From positions 1,674,001 through 1,738,000 of the forward strand of contig CP091034.1 of NCBI GenBank assembly GCA_039725955.1: a stretch of 64,000 nucleotides of DNA, in the 5' to 3' direction. Both the position numbers and the translations under genes were made by a program. Position 1 is the first letter of the stretch. Each line of letters starts with the position of its first letter. Below are positions 24,679 to 34,108 of the stretch, in pieces. The notes beneath the pieces are model-generated. The model did no database searches. It was given only the letters and a program-made list of their open reading frames with translations, and had not been told where the DNA came from. The stretch comes from Sinorhizobium sp. B11. Its GTDB lineage: Bacteria > Pseudomonadota > Alphaproteobacteria > Rhizobiales > Rhizobiaceae.

Positions 24679-25812
24679 ATGGAAGCGGTGACCGGAATAT
24701 TCGGTTTTTTGACGGGCTATATCGTCCCCTTCGTCATCGTGCTGTCGCTGCTCGTTTTCGTGCATGAAATGGGCCACTATCTCGTCGGGCGCTGGAGCGG
24801 TATCCGTATCCTCGCCTTTTCCGTGGGCTTTGGCCCGGAGATTGTTGGCTTTACCGATCGTCACGGAACGCGCTGGAAGATCTCGGCGATCCCGCTCGGC
24901 GGCTATGTTCGCTTTTTCGGGGACGAGGATGCGTCCAGCAAGCCGGATACCGACAAACTGGCAGTGATGACGGACGAGGAGCGCGAGCGTTCCTTCGCCG
25001 GGGCAAAGCTGTGGAAGCGTGCCGCAACCGTCGCAGCCGGCCCGATCGCCAATTTCATCCTGGCTATTGCCATCTTCACGGTTCTTTTCGCGGTCTATGG
25101 CCGCACTGTGTCCGATCCGGTCGTCGCCGAAGTGAAGCCGGATAGCGCAGCTGCGGCGGCCGGCGTATTGCCGGGCGACCTGCTCGTCTCCATCGACGGG
25201 ACCAAGGTCCAGACTTTTGACGACGTGCGCCGCTATGTCAGCATTCGTCCGAACCAGAATATAGTCGTCACGGTCGAGCGTAACGGCGAGAAGATGGATT
25301 TGCCGATGGTGCCGCAGCGCACCGACATCACCGACCAGTTCGGCAACAAGATCGAGGTCGGTCTGATCGGGATCGTCACCAACGAAGAGGTCGGCCACTT
25401 CCGACTGCAGACCTTCACGCCGCTGCAAGCGCTGCATGAAGGCGTGATCCAGACCTGGCATATCGTGACCGGCACCTTCAAATATATCGGCAACCTGCTC
25501 ACCGGAGCAATGAAAGCCGATCAATTGGGTGGGCCGATCCGCGTGGCGCAAGCTTCGGGCCAGATGGCTACGCTTGGAATAGGCGCGCTGCTGCAGCTCG
25601 CTGCGGTTTTGTCAGTTTCGATTGGATTGCTGAATTTGATGCCGGTTCCGGTACTTGATGGCGGCCACCTGATGTTCTATGCGGTGGAAGCGGTCAGGGG
25701 AAGGCCGCTCGGTTCTTCGGCTCAGGAAATTGCGTTTCGCATTGGCCTGGCCATGGTGCTTACATTAATGGTTTTTGCGACCTGGAATGACATTAGCGCG
25801 CTCATTGGGTAG
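24679..25812 (+). CDS. rseP: Site-2 intramembrane zinc protease RseP
   Basis: 377 residues. HEMGH (about residue 30) in the first helix is the zinc-binding site; the last helices carry NLMPVPVLDGGHL with the third metal ligand Asp. One PDZ domain lies between (VVAEVKPDSAAAAAGVLPGD). It cleaves membrane-bound anti-sigma factors and leftover signal peptides inside the bilayer. Four transmembrane helices are visible. It lies directly before bamA, as in most Proteobacteria. Confidence 0.95.
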   Translation: MEAVTGIFGFLTGYIVPFVIVLSLLVFVHEMGHYLVGRWSGIRILAFSVGFGPEIVGFTDRHGTRWKISAIPLGGYVRFFGDEDASSKPDTDKLAVMTDEERERSFAGAKLWKRAATVAAGPIANFILAIAIFTVLFAVYGRTVSDPVVAEVKPDSAAAAAGVLPGDLLVSIDGTKVQTFDDVRRYVSIRPNQNIVVTVERNGEKMDLPMVPQRTDITDQFGNKIEVGLIGIVTNEEVGHFRLQTFTPLQALHEGVIQTWHIVTGTFKYIGNLLTGAMKADQLGGPIRVAQASGQMATLGIGALLQLAAVLSVSIGLLNLMPVPVLDGGHLMFYAVEAVRGRPLGSSAQEIAFRIGLAMVLTLMVFATWNDISALIG

Positions 25813-26001
25813 TGCGTATGAGTGAAGGAAAATTACTGTTTATTTACGATGTTTCAAAGCTGTAGTGGCGAATGGGTCACGGTTCGAAATGAAGTAAACA
25901 GAAATTAACGAGCTCCCTTGCTTGTATGTCAAAAGCGGGTAAAACGACACACGTGGCCGGAATCGGGTCTCTCCCGGGGCCGGAGACGAGGGAAAAAGGT
26001 A

Positions 26002-28350
26002 ATGGGTGAAATGAAGGCTGGTTCAAGGTTTTTGAACGCAGTATCGGCGATTGCGCTGTCTGCTAGTGTTGTTGCTTCTGGCGCAGGTGCTTTGACTTTC
26101 GTTTCGGCTACGGCTGCGCAAGCTGCCGTCATTCAGCGGATTGACGTGCGCGGTGCGAGCCGTGTCGGTGCCGAAGCCGTTCGGTCGAACCTCACCATTA
26201 CCCCCGGCAAGAGCTTCTCCAACACGGATATCGACGACTCCGTAAAGCAGCTTTACGGCACCGGCTATTTCTCTGACGTCAAGATTTCGGTTTCCGGCAG
26301 CACGCTCGTCGTCAACGTTCAGGAAGCCCAGCTCGTCAACCAGGTCGTCTTTAACGGCAACCGCAAGGTCAAGGACGACAAGCTCGCCGCCGTCGTCAAG
26401 ACGCATGCCGCTGGCCCGTACAGCGATGCGCAGATCCAGTCCGACATCGCCGCGATCAAGGAAGCCTATGCGGCGACCGGTCGCAGTGAAGTCGAAGTGA
26501 CGACGCAGGTCGTGCCGCTCGGCGAAGGCCGCGTCAACCTCGCTTTCGTCATCAACGAAGGCGACCGCACCAAGATCGCCGCCATCAATTTCGTCGGCAA
26601 CCAGGCCTATAGCGCCGGTCGTCTTGCCGCTGTCATTCAGACCAAGCGTTCGAACTTTCTCTCGTTCCTGACCCGCAAGGACGTCTACAACGAAGACAAG
26701 CTGCACGCTGATGAAGACGCGCTGCGCCAGTTCTACTACAACCGCGGTTATGCCGACATGCGCATCGTTTCTTCTGATGCCGCGTTCGACGAATCCACGA
26801 ACAAGTACACGCTGACCTTCAACATCGAAGAGGGCCCGCGTTATGACTTCGGTCCGGTCAGCGTCCAGTCGACCGTTGAGGGTGTCGATGCCCAGCAGCT
26901 TCAGTCGCTCGTCGATACGCGGGAAGGCCAGGTCTACAGCGCCAAGGAAGTCCAGAAATCCATCGAGGCGATTTCGGATCAGGTTGCTTCGGCCGGTTAT
27001 CCCTTCGCGCGCGTCACGCCGCGCGGCAACCGCGATCTGAACAACAATACGATCGGCGTCGAATACCTCGTCGACCAGGGCGAGCGCGCCTATGTCGAGC
27101 GTATCGAGATCCGCGGCAACAGCCGCACGCGCGATTACGTTATCCGTCGCGAGTTCGATCTCAGCGAAGGCGATGCCTTCAATCAGCAGATGATTACCCG
27201 CGCAAAGCGCCGTCTTGAGGCGCTCGGCTACTTTTCCTCGGTCAACATTTCAACCCAGCCGGGCAGCTCGCCTGACCGTGTTGTCATCGTTGTCGATGTG
27301 CAGGATCAGTCGACCGGTTCGTTCGGTATCGGCGCCGGTTATGCGGCTGGTGGCGACGGCCTGCTGCTCGAAGCTTCGATCGAAGAAAAGAACTTCCTCG
27401 GCCGCGGTCAGTACATCCGCGTTTCGGCCGGTGGCGGTGAGGAAGGCTCGCGCTCCTACGGTATTAACTTCACCGAGCCCTACTTCCTCGGTTATCGCCT
27501 TGCTGCCGGTTTCGATGTCAATCACAGCGAGACGTCGAGCAACGACAACTACGATTACGAAGAAACCAGTGGTGTCCTGCGCGTAACGGCGCCGATCACC
27601 GAAGATCTGGCAACGACGTTCCGCTATAACTACAAGCAGATGAAGTACGATTCCAGCGGAAGCAGTCTGGACGATTTGTCCGCTACCTATCAAAACCTGG
27701 TCAACGAAAGCCCGTGGACTCGGTCTTCCATATCGCAGACGCTGACCTACAATACGCTGGACGATACCGTCCTGCCGCGTGAAGGTATCTATGCCACTGC
27801 GACGCAGGAAATTGCGGGCCTGGGCGGCGACTCCCAGTACTACAAGATCTACGGTAAGGCCCGTTACTACCACCTGCTCGCTGACGATGCCGACATCATC
27901 GGCTCGGTCTCGGCTTCAGCTGGTTATGTCGTTGGCTTCGGTGATCACCTGAACGTCTTCGACCAGTTCACGCTGACCAATTCCGATATCCGCGGCTTCG
28001 AGAACAAGGGCATCGGCCCGCGCATCACCAGCCCGGACGATCCGCTCGGTGGTACGACCTACTTCACCGCTTCTGCCGAAGCGACGTTCCCGATGCCGGG
28101 CTTCCCGCGTGACTTCAACCTGCGCGGCGCAGTCTTTGCGGATGCCGGTACGCTGTTCGGCAATGATGTCGAGCTTCTCGGCGCGGATACCGAAGAAGGT
28201 GATGGTTCGTCCCTGCGCGCTTCGGTTGGTGTCGGTGTGATCTGGCAGTCGCCCTTTGGCGCGTTGCGTGTCGACTATGCGATCCCGGTCTTGAAGGAAG
28301 ACTTCGACAAGACTCAGCGCTTCAAGTTTGGCATTAACAACCAATTCTGA
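26002..28350 (+). CDS. bamA: Outer membrane protein assembly factor BamA
   Basis: 782 residues. A signal peptide (ALSASVVASGAGALTFVSATAAQA) is followed by five POTRA repeats, each with the pattern RGNxR or similar (VFNGNRKVKD, NFVGNQAYS, IRGNSRTRD), and the C-terminal barrel of Omp85 proteins, ending in the outer-membrane signature with terminal Phe (FGINNQF). FSTNSDIRGFE-like VRGF motif appears as SDIRGFENKGIGPR. BamA folds beta-barrel proteins into the outer membrane. The ATG at 26002 has GAGGGA eight bases upstream. A 189-base gap before it suggests its own promoter. Confidence 0.96.
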   Translation: MGEMKAGSRFLNAVSAIALSASVVASGAGALTFVSATAAQAAVIQRIDVRGASRVGAEAVRSNLTITPGKSFSNTDIDDSVKQLYGTGYFSDVKISVSGSTLVVNVQEAQLVNQVVFNGNRKVKDDKLAAVVKTHAAGPYSDAQIQSDIAAIKEAYAATGRSEVEVTTQVVPLGEGRVNLAFVINEGDRTKIAAINFVGNQAYSAGRLAAVIQTKRSNFLSFLTRKDVYNEDKLHADEDALRQFYYNRGYADMRIVSSDAAFDESTNKYTLTFNIEEGPRYDFGPVSVQSTVEGVDAQQLQSLVDTREGQVYSAKEVQKSIEAISDQVASAGYPFARVTPRGNRDLNNNTIGVEYLVDQGERAYVERIEIRGNSRTRDYVIRREFDLSEGDAFNQQMITRAKRRLEALGYFSSVNISTQPGSSPDRVVIVVDVQDQSTGSFGIGAGYAAGGDGLLLEASIEEKNFLGRGQYIRVSAGGGEEGSRSYGINFTEPYFLGYRLAAGFDVNHSETSSNDNYDYEETSGVLRVTAPITEDLATTFRYNYKQMKYDSSGSSLDDLSATYQNLVNESPWTRSSISQTLTYNTLDDTVLPREGIYATATQEIAGLGGDSQYYKIYGKARYYHLLADDADIIGSVSASAGYVVGFGDHLNVFDQFTLTNSDIRGFENKGIGPRITSPDDPLGGTTYFTASAEATFPMPGFPRDFNLRGAVFADAGTLFGNDVELLGADTEEGDGSSLRASVGVGVIWQSPFGALRVDYAIPVLKEDFDKTQRFKFGINNQF

Positions 28351-28400
28351 TATCGGCAGTCCGGAACTGTAAATTTCAATTCCGTTCTGGAGTTTTGCCG

Positions 28401-29462
28401 ATGGAGCAAAATACTTTTTTTCTGCCCCATGAAGGCGTGAAGCTCGTTGAGTTGGCGCAATTTCTTGGGGCGGAACTTGCCAATTCCGCTCATGGCGATG
28501 TCATCGTCCGTTCGGTCTCGCCGATCGCGAGAGCGCAAGCGGGCGATATCTGTTATATCCTCTCGCGCCGTAATCTTGACGAGTTCTCGACCTGTTCGGC
28601 ATCGGCGGTGATTTGCGACAAGGCGATGGTCGGGCTCGTGCCGTCGAATATCCCGGTCGTGATCTCATCCAATCCACATGCAGCCTTTGCTATGGCCGGT
28701 GGATATCTTTATCCCGCAGCGCTGAAGCCGGTGACGTTTTCCTCCGGCGAGACGGAGATTGCGCCAAGCGCGATCATCGATCCGACCGCACGCCTCGAGA
28801 AGGGCGTGATCGTCGAACCGATGGCGATCATCGGCCCCGGAGCGGAAATCGGAGAAGGAACGCGCATCGGCGCGCAATCGATCATCGGTCCGAACGTCAA
28901 GATTGGCCGAAACGGCTCGATTGCGACGGGCGTGAGCATTCTCTGTGCGCTTATCGGCAATGGTGTCATCATCCATAACGGCGTGCGCATCGGTCAGGAT
29001 GGCTTTGGTTACGCACCTGGCCCGCGTGGCATGATCAAGATCGTGCAGATTGGCCGGGTGATTATCCAGGACAACGTCGAGATCGGCGCCAATACCACGA
29101 TCGACCGCGGCGCCATGGACGATACCGTCATCGGCGAGGGAACCAAAGTCGATAACCAGGTCCAGATCGGCCACAACGTTCGCATCGGCCGTCATTGCGC
29201 CATCGTTTCGCAGGTCGGCCTTGCCGGCAGCACGATTGTAGGCGATGGCGTGCAGATCGGTGGACAGGTCGGCCTGAAGGGGCATATCACCATTGGAGAC
29301 GGCGTACAGATCGCTGCAAAGAGCGGTGTGATGACCGACCTTGCTGCGGGCGGCCGCTATGGCGGAATACCGGCGCGTCCTCTAAATGATTATCTGAAAG
29401 ACGTTGCCCAGATCATGGCAAAATCTGGAGTGCGCGGAAAAAAGGGAGCCAAGAATGACTGA
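28401..29462 (+). CDS. lpxD: UDP-3-O-acylglucosamine N-acyltransferase
   Basis: 353 residues. An N-terminal uridine-binding domain is followed by a left-handed beta helix with many hexapeptides (IGPGAEIGEGTRIGAQSIIGPN). RIGQDGFGYAPG and VDNQVQIGHNVRIGRHCAI, with the catalytic His of the last block, are LpxD hallmarks. It adds the N-linked acyl chain in the third step of lipid A synthesis. GGAG stands eight bases before the ATG at 28401. Its 3' end overlaps fabZ by eight bases. Confidence 0.96.
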   Translation: MEQNTFFLPHEGVKLVELAQFLGAELANSAHGDVIVRSVSPIARAQAGDICYILSRRNLDEFSTCSASAVICDKAMVGLVPSNIPVVISSNPHAAFAMAGGYLYPAALKPVTFSSGETEIAPSAIIDPTARLEKGVIVEPMAIIGPGAEIGEGTRIGAQSIIGPNVKIGRNGSIATGVSILCALIGNGVIIHNGVRIGQDGFGYAPGPRGMIKIVQIGRVIIQDNVEIGANTTIDRGAMDDTVIGEGTKVDNQVQIGHNVRIGRHCAIVSQVGLAGSTIVGDGVQIGGQVGLKGHITIGDGVQIAAKSGVMTDLAAGGRYGGIPARPLNDYLKDVAQIMAKSGVRGKKGAKND

Positions 29463-29922
29463 GGAAACAGCCAGCACGCTTTCTTCGGCAGACATCATGG
29501 AAATCATGAAGCTGTTGCCGCACCGCTATCCGTTTTTGATGGTCGACAAGATCATCAATATCGACGGCGACAATGCAGCCGTAGGCATCAAGAATGTCAC
29601 GGTCAATGAGCCTCATTTCACCGGTCACTTCCCTGAAGCACCGATCATGCCAGGCGTACTGCTTGTCGAAGGAATGGCGCAGACGGCAGGCGCGATCTGC
29701 GCCAAGAAAGAAGGCCAGACCGGCAACCTCGTCTACTTCATGACGATCGACAATGCCCGCTTCCGCAAGCCGGTCGTGCCGGGCGACCGCGTTGAATATC
29801 ACGTGCAAAAAATCAAGCAGCGCGGCAATATCTGGAAATTCCATTGCGACGCAAAGGTCGAGGGCGCGCTCGTCGCCGAGGCCGATATCGGCGCGATGAT
29901 CGTACGTAAGGACAATGCATGA
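29455..29922 (+). CDS. fabZ: 3-hydroxyacyl-ACP dehydratase FabZ
   Basis: 155 residues. LLPHRYPFLMVDKI with the catalytic His and HFTGHFPEAPIMPGVLLVEGMAQ with the Glu of the hot-dog fold active site are definitive. It dehydrates 3-hydroxyacyl-ACP in fatty acid elongation and sets the balance with lipid A use of 3-hydroxyacyl chains. The ATG at 29455 overlaps the end of lpxD; its own stop overlaps lpxA (ATGA). Confidence 0.96.
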   Translation: MTEETASTLSSADIMEIMKLLPHRYPFLMVDKIINIDGDNAAVGIKNVTVNEPHFTGHFPEAPIMPGVLLVEGMAQTAGAICAKKEGQTGNLVYFMTIDNARFRKPVVPGDRVEYHVQKIKQRGNIWKFHCDAKVEGALVAEADIGAMIVRKDNA

Positions 29923-30737
29923 GCATGATTGCCGAAAGCGCCAGAATTCATCCCATGGCCGTTGTCGAGGACGGTGCCACGGTCGGTGAAGGCGTGGTGG
30001 TCGGCCCTTTTTGCCATGTTGGCCCCAAGGTCACGCTTCAAGACAATGTTGAACTGATCAGCCATGTGGTTGTTCTCGGTCTGACGACCGTTGGTGCCGG
30101 TACGCGTATATTTCCTTCGGCCGTCATCGGCGGAGACTCCCAGAGTGCCCGTCACAGTCACGTTGATACGACCTTGATCATCGGCCGCAACTGCACCATT
30201 CGCGAAGGCGTCACGATGAACACCGGCACCGTCGAGCATGGCGGTTCGACTGTCATCGGCGACAACAGCCTTTTTCTCGCCTATTCGCATGTCGCGCATG
30301 ATTGCCGGGTCGGCAACCATGTCATCATGTCCAACAACGTCATGCTGGCTGGCCACGTTGCGATCGGCGATCACGCAATCATCAGCGGTGGCGCGGCTGT
30401 GCACCAGTTCACCCGTGTCGGCAAATACGCCTTTGTCGGCGGTCTGTCCGCCGTGAGTTACGATGTCATTCCCTACGGTATGCTGAATGGCAATCCGGGC
30501 ATCCTGAGCGGCCTCAACGTCGTCGGCATGACACGCGCCGGCGTTGATCGCGCTGTCATTCATACCGTTCGCCGTGCCTACAAGGCGATCTTCGAGGGTC
30601 CCGGCTCGATCCGCGAGAATGCCGCCCAAATTCGTGACGAATATGCCAATTGCGAGCAGGTGGTCGAGATCCTCGATTTCATCGCGGCCGAGAGTGATCG
30701 CGCGCTGTCTTCGCCGAGCCGGGGACAGAAGGGCTGA
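29919..30737 (+). CDS. lpxA: UDP-N-acetylglucosamine O-acyltransferase
   Basis: 272 residues. A beta helix of hexapeptides, with SHVAHDCRVGNHVIMSNNVMLAGH containing the catalytic His and HQFTRVGKYAFVGG, is the LpxA pattern. It does the first step of lipid A synthesis, adding the 3-O-hydroxyacyl chain to UDP-GlcNAc. The helical C-terminal tail (ALSSPSRGQKG) is normal. Coupled to fabZ by an ATGA overlap and to lpxI by a three-base gap. Confidence 0.96.
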   Translation: MSMIAESARIHPMAVVEDGATVGEGVVVGPFCHVGPKVTLQDNVELISHVVVLGLTTVGAGTRIFPSAVIGGDSQSARHSHVDTTLIIGRNCTIREGVTMNTGTVEHGGSTVIGDNSLFLAYSHVAHDCRVGNHVIMSNNVMLAGHVAIGDHAIISGGAAVHQFTRVGKYAFVGGLSAVSYDVIPYGMLNGNPGILSGLNVVGMTRAGVDRAVIHTVRRAYKAIFEGPGSIRENAAQIRDEYANCEQVVEILDFIAAESDRALSSPSRGQKG

Positions 30738-30740
30738 TCG

Positions 30741-31622
30741 GTGGCTTCTGTTGGTGACACCGCTGAAGGGCGGCTGGCGATTATTGCCGGCGGCGGCCTC
30801 CTGCCGTCCTATGTCGCCGAGGCCGCACGTTCTGCCGGCGAAAACCCTGTCATCGTGGTCCTGAAGGATGAGGGCGACCGTCGCTGGGACGGCTTCGACC
30901 ATGCCACGATCGGTATCGGTGATTTCGCTGCCCTGGATAGGCTCTTCAAGAAATATCGCATTGACCGCGTCGTCATGTCGGGCAGCGTGCGCCGTCGGCC
31001 GGAATGGCGTGAGGTGCGGCCGACACTGCGCATACTGCGCAAGGTTCCCTCGGCCATCCGCACGCTTCTGTCTGGTGGAGACGACACGGTTCTGCAGATG
31101 GTCATCAAGCTGATCGAAGGCGAGGGATTGCGCGTGGTCGGCGCGCACGAGATTGCGCCCGATCTTCTGGCAACTGTCGGCCCTCTCGGCGCTATTGTGC
31201 CTGGCGATGACGATCGGCGCGATATCGCTCGTGCTGGCGAGGCGGCGGAGGCACTTGGCCGTCTGGACATCGGGCAGGGCGCTGTGTCGATCGGCGGTCG
31301 TGTTGTCGCGATGGAGGGGCTGGAGGGCACGGACGGCATGCTCGAGCGCGTGGCAGCTCTTAGGGCCGCGGGCCGTATTTCGCCGCGTCGCCGCGGTGTG
31401 CTCGTCAAGCTCTGCAAGCCGCAGCAGGATATCCGCGCCGATCTGCCTGCGATTGGCGTTTCCACTATTCTCAACGCCAAGACTGCTGGCCTTGCGGGAG
31501 TCGCGATCGAGGCTGGACGATCTCTGGTGCTGGATCGTGACGCACTTATCAAGGCAGCAGACGAGAACGGTCTTTTTGTCTGCGGTATCGACAAGGGGTT
31601 GCCGGGATGGGGGCTTCAATGA
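30741..31622 (+). CDS. lpxI: UDP-2,3-diacylglucosamine pyrophosphatase LpxI (DUF1009)
   Basis: 293 residues from a GTG three bases after lpxA. LAIIAGGGLLPSYVAEAAR begins the family; GEGLRVVGAHEIAPDLLAT and GRLDIGQGAVSIGGRVVAMEGLEGTDGML are the two conserved catalytic blocks. LpxI splits UDP-2,3-diacylglucosamine and replaces LpxH in alphaproteobacteria. It lies between lpxA and lpxB, the canonical place. LpxI is the alphaproteobacterial alternative, so no lpxH is expected here. Confidence 0.94.
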   Translation: MASVGDTAEGRLAIIAGGGLLPSYVAEAARSAGENPVIVVLKDEGDRRWDGFDHATIGIGDFAALDRLFKKYRIDRVVMSGSVRRRPEWREVRPTLRILRKVPSAIRTLLSGGDDTVLQMVIKLIEGEGLRVVGAHEIAPDLLATVGPLGAIVPGDDDRRDIARAGEAAEALGRLDIGQGAVSIGGRVVAMEGLEGTDGMLERVAALRAAGRISPRRRGVLVKLCKPQQDIRADLPAIGVSTILNAKTAGLAGVAIEAGRSLVLDRDALIKAADENGLFVCGIDKGLPGWGLQ

Positions 31623-32788
31623 ACGAAAGACCGCTGAAGATTGCCGTCATAGCCGGCGAAGTCTCCGGCGATCTCTTGGGTGCAGATCTCATCGCCGGAC
31701 TCAGGAAGATCTATTCCGGACCTATCGAGCTTGTCGGCGTCGGCGGTGAGGGGCTGCAGGGCCAGGGACTGAAATCGCTGTTCGATTTCTCCGAGCTTTC
31801 CATCATGGGCATCACCCAGGTGCTGGCAAAGCTGCCGAAGCTCTGGTCCCTCATCCGGCAGACGACGGCGTCGATCATTGCCGCGAAACCCGATATTCTG
31901 CTCATCATCGATAGCCCGGATTTCACCCATCGCGTCGCAAAACGCGTGCGCGCGGCGCTACCGGATCTGCCTGTCGTCAACTATGTCTGCCCGAGTGTCT
32001 GGGCATGGAAGGAATATCGCGCGCAGCGCATGCTCGCCTACGTCGATCATGTGCTGGCCGTTCTGCCTTTTGAGCCCGAAGCGATGCAGCGCCTCAATGG
32101 ACCGACTACCACTTACGTCGGGCATCGTCTGGTCGCGGATCCCGCGCTTCTGGAGACCCGCCGCCTGCGCGACGGCCGGAGGCCGGGCAATGGCACGATC
32201 CTGCTTCTTCCCGGCTCGCGTTCGTCAGAGATCAGGAAGCTTCTGCCTTATTTCGAGGCTGCCGCGCATGAGCTCGTTGCCCGCAATGGAGCGATGCGCT
32301 TCATTCTGCCGACGGTAGCGCACAAGGAGGCACTCGTACGCGAACTGACGGCGGGATGGTCGGCCAAGCTTGACATCGTCGTCGGTGCCGAGGCGAAGTG
32401 GAAAGCCTTCGCTGAAGCCGATGCGGCCATGGCGGCATCCGGAACCGTGATCCTTGAACTGGCGCTTGCCGATGTTCCCGTCGTTTCCGCCTACAAGGTC
32501 GACTGGATCATGCGCATGCTGACATCGGGCATCAAGACCTGGACCGGCGCATTGCCCAATCTGATCGCCGACTACGCCGTCGTGCCGGAATATCTGAACG
32601 ACATTGTTCGTGGTGCCAGCCTCGCACGCTGGATGGAAAGGCTGTCGGCCGACACCTACCAGCTCAAGGCGATGAAGGAAGGTTACGAGCTCATCTGGCA
32701 GCGCATGCGGACGAAGAGTCCACCCGGAGAGCACGCGGCGCAGATATTGCTCGATGTTCTCGCCAACAAAAAACCCGGTCATTCCTGA
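31619..32788 (+). CDS. lpxB: Lipid-A-disaccharide synthase
   Basis: 389 residues. AVIAGEVSGDLLGADLI is the start block and VCPSVWAWKEYR, LPFEPEAM and LLLPGSRSSEIRKLL are conserved in this GT19 glycosyltransferase. It joins lipid X and UDP-diacylglucosamine at the membrane. The ATG at 31619 gives an ATGA overlap with lpxI; a start 12 bases upstream is possible. The end of the gene reaches into a terminator hairpin. Confidence 0.95.
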   Translation: MNERPLKIAVIAGEVSGDLLGADLIAGLRKIYSGPIELVGVGGEGLQGQGLKSLFDFSELSIMGITQVLAKLPKLWSLIRQTTASIIAAKPDILLIIDSPDFTHRVAKRVRAALPDLPVVNYVCPSVWAWKEYRAQRMLAYVDHVLAVLPFEPEAMQRLNGPTTTYVGHRLVADPALLETRRLRDGRRPGNGTILLLPGSRSSEIRKLLPYFEAAAHELVARNGAMRFILPTVAHKEALVRELTAGWSAKLDIVVGAEAKWKAFAEADAAMAASGTVILELALADVPVVSAYKVDWIMRMLTSGIKTWTGALPNLIADYAVVPEYLNDIVRGASLARWMERLSADTYQLKAMKEGYELIWQRMRTKSPPGEHAAQILLDVLANKKPGHS

Positions 32789-32802
32789 CCGGGTTCTTTT
32801 TT
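32772..32802 (+). terminator. Bidirectional terminator shared by lpxB and gltA
   Basis: A perfect 10-bp stem AACCCGGTCA / TGACCGGGTT with TTCC loop, followed by C and six T on the plus strand and preceded by A-run 32768-32773, giving a T-run on the minus strand as well. The lpxB stop TGA (32786-32788) is inside the right arm. gltA ends 17 bases further on. Confidence 0.92.
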
Positions 32803-32818
32803 GTCTAAAGGTTAGCTC

Positions 32819-34108
32819 TTAGCGCTTGGAAACCGGCACGTAATCGCGCTTCGGCTCGCCGATATAGAGCTGGCGCGGACGACCAATGCGCTGTTCCGGA
32901 TCTTCGATCATTTCGTTCCACTGTGCGATCCAGCCGACGGTGCGAGCGAGAGCGAAGAGCACGGTGAACATCGTCGTGGGGAAGCCCAGAGCTTTCAGCG
33001 TGATACCCGAATAGAAGTCGATGTTCGGATAGAGCTTCTTCTCGATGAAATAGGAGTCGGTCAGAGCGATACGCTCGAGTTCCATCGCAACTTCGAGAAG
33101 CGGATCGTCCTTGATGCCGAGTTCGCCGAGGACTTCATGCGTGGTCTTCTGCATGATCTTGGCGCGCGGATCGTAGTTCTTGTAGACGCGGTGACCAAAG
33201 CCCATCAGGCGGAACGGATCATTCTTGTCCTTGGCGCGAGCGACATATTCCGGAATGCGGTCAACCGTGCCAATTTCCGTCAGCATGTTGAGAGCTGCTT
33301 CGTTAGCACCGCCGTGAGCGGGGCCCCAGAGGCAGGCGATGCCGGCAGCGATACAGGCGAACGGGTTGGCGCCCGAAGAGCCGGCGAGACGGACCGTCGA
33401 GGTCGACGCGTTCTGCTCGTGATCGGCATGCAGGATGAAGATACGGTCCATGGCGCGTGCAAGCACCGGATTGACGACATATTCTTCGCACGGAACGGCA
33501 AAGCACATGCGCAGGAAATTCGACGCGTAGTCCAGGTCGTTCTTCGGGTAAACGAAGGGCTGGCCGATATGGTACTTGTAGGCCATGGCAGCGAGCGTCG
33601 GCATCTTCGCGATCATGCGCAGGCTGGCGACCATGCGCTGGTGCGGATCGGTGATGTCGGTAGAGTCATGATAGAAGGCCGAAAGCGCGCCGACGCAGCC
33701 GCACATGACGGCCATCGGGTGGGCGTCGCGGCGGAAGCCGGTGAAGAAGCGGCTCATCTGCTCGTGCACCATGGTGTGGTGCGTGACGCGATAGTCGAAG
33801 TCCTTCTTCTGAGCTGCGGTCGGCAGTTCGCCGTAAAGCAGCAGGTAGCAGGCTTCAAGGAAGTCGCCGTGTTCGGCCAGTTGCTCGATCGGATAGCCGC
33901 GATGCAGCAGCACACCCTCGTCACCGTCGATATAGGTGATCTTCGATTCACAGGATGCGGTCGACGTAAACCCGGGATCGTAGGTGAAGGAAGCCGTGTT
34001 CTTGTAGAGTGCACCGATATCGATGACATCAGGTCCAACCGTGCCTTTTCGCACGGGCAGGTCGACTGATTTTTCACCGATTTTGATTGTAGCGCTTTGA
34101 TCCGTCAT
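32819..34108 (-). CDS. gltA: Citrate synthase
   Basis: 429 residues. ITYIDGDEGVLLHRGYPIEQLAE, HADHEQNASTSTVRLAGSSGANPF and GGANEAALNML contain active-site residues, and MGFGHRVYKNYDPRAK has the catalytic His. The C-terminal block RIGRPRQLYIG is typical of the large hexameric, NADH-sensitive type II enzyme. It condenses acetyl-CoA and oxaloacetate. The ATG at 34108 has GGAGGATC upstream. It is leftward, alone, and convergent with lpxB. Confidence 0.96.
   Translation of the reverse strand: MTDQSATIKIGEKSVDLPVRKGTVGPDVIDIGALYKNTASFTYDPGFTSTASCESKITYIDGDEGVLLHRGYPIEQLAEHGDFLEACYLLLYGELPTAAQKKDFDYRVTHHTMVHEQMSRFFTGFRRDAHPMAVMCGCVGALSAFYHDSTDITDPHQRMVASLRMIAKMPTLAAMAYKYHIGQPFVYPKNDLDYASNFLRMCFAVPCEEYVVNPVLARAMDRIFILHADHEQNASTSTVRLAGSSGANPFACIAAGIACLWGPAHGGANEAALNMLTEIGTVDRIPEYVARAKDKNDPFRLMGFGHRVYKNYDPRAKIMQKTTHEVLGELGIKDDPLLEVAMELERIALTDSYFIEKKLYPNIDFYSGITLKALGFPTTMFTVLFALARTVGWIAQWNEMIEDPEQRIGRPRQLYIGEPKRDYVPVSKR

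Noticed and set aside
25836..25901. CTGTTTA / TAAACAG inverted repeat before bamA
   Set aside because: Arms of seven bases with a 52-base spacer in AT-rich DNA are expected by chance.
29799..31619. 606-codon open frame antisense to fabZ, lpxA and lpxI
   Set aside because: Same reason: codon-bias shadow of three essential lipid A genes.
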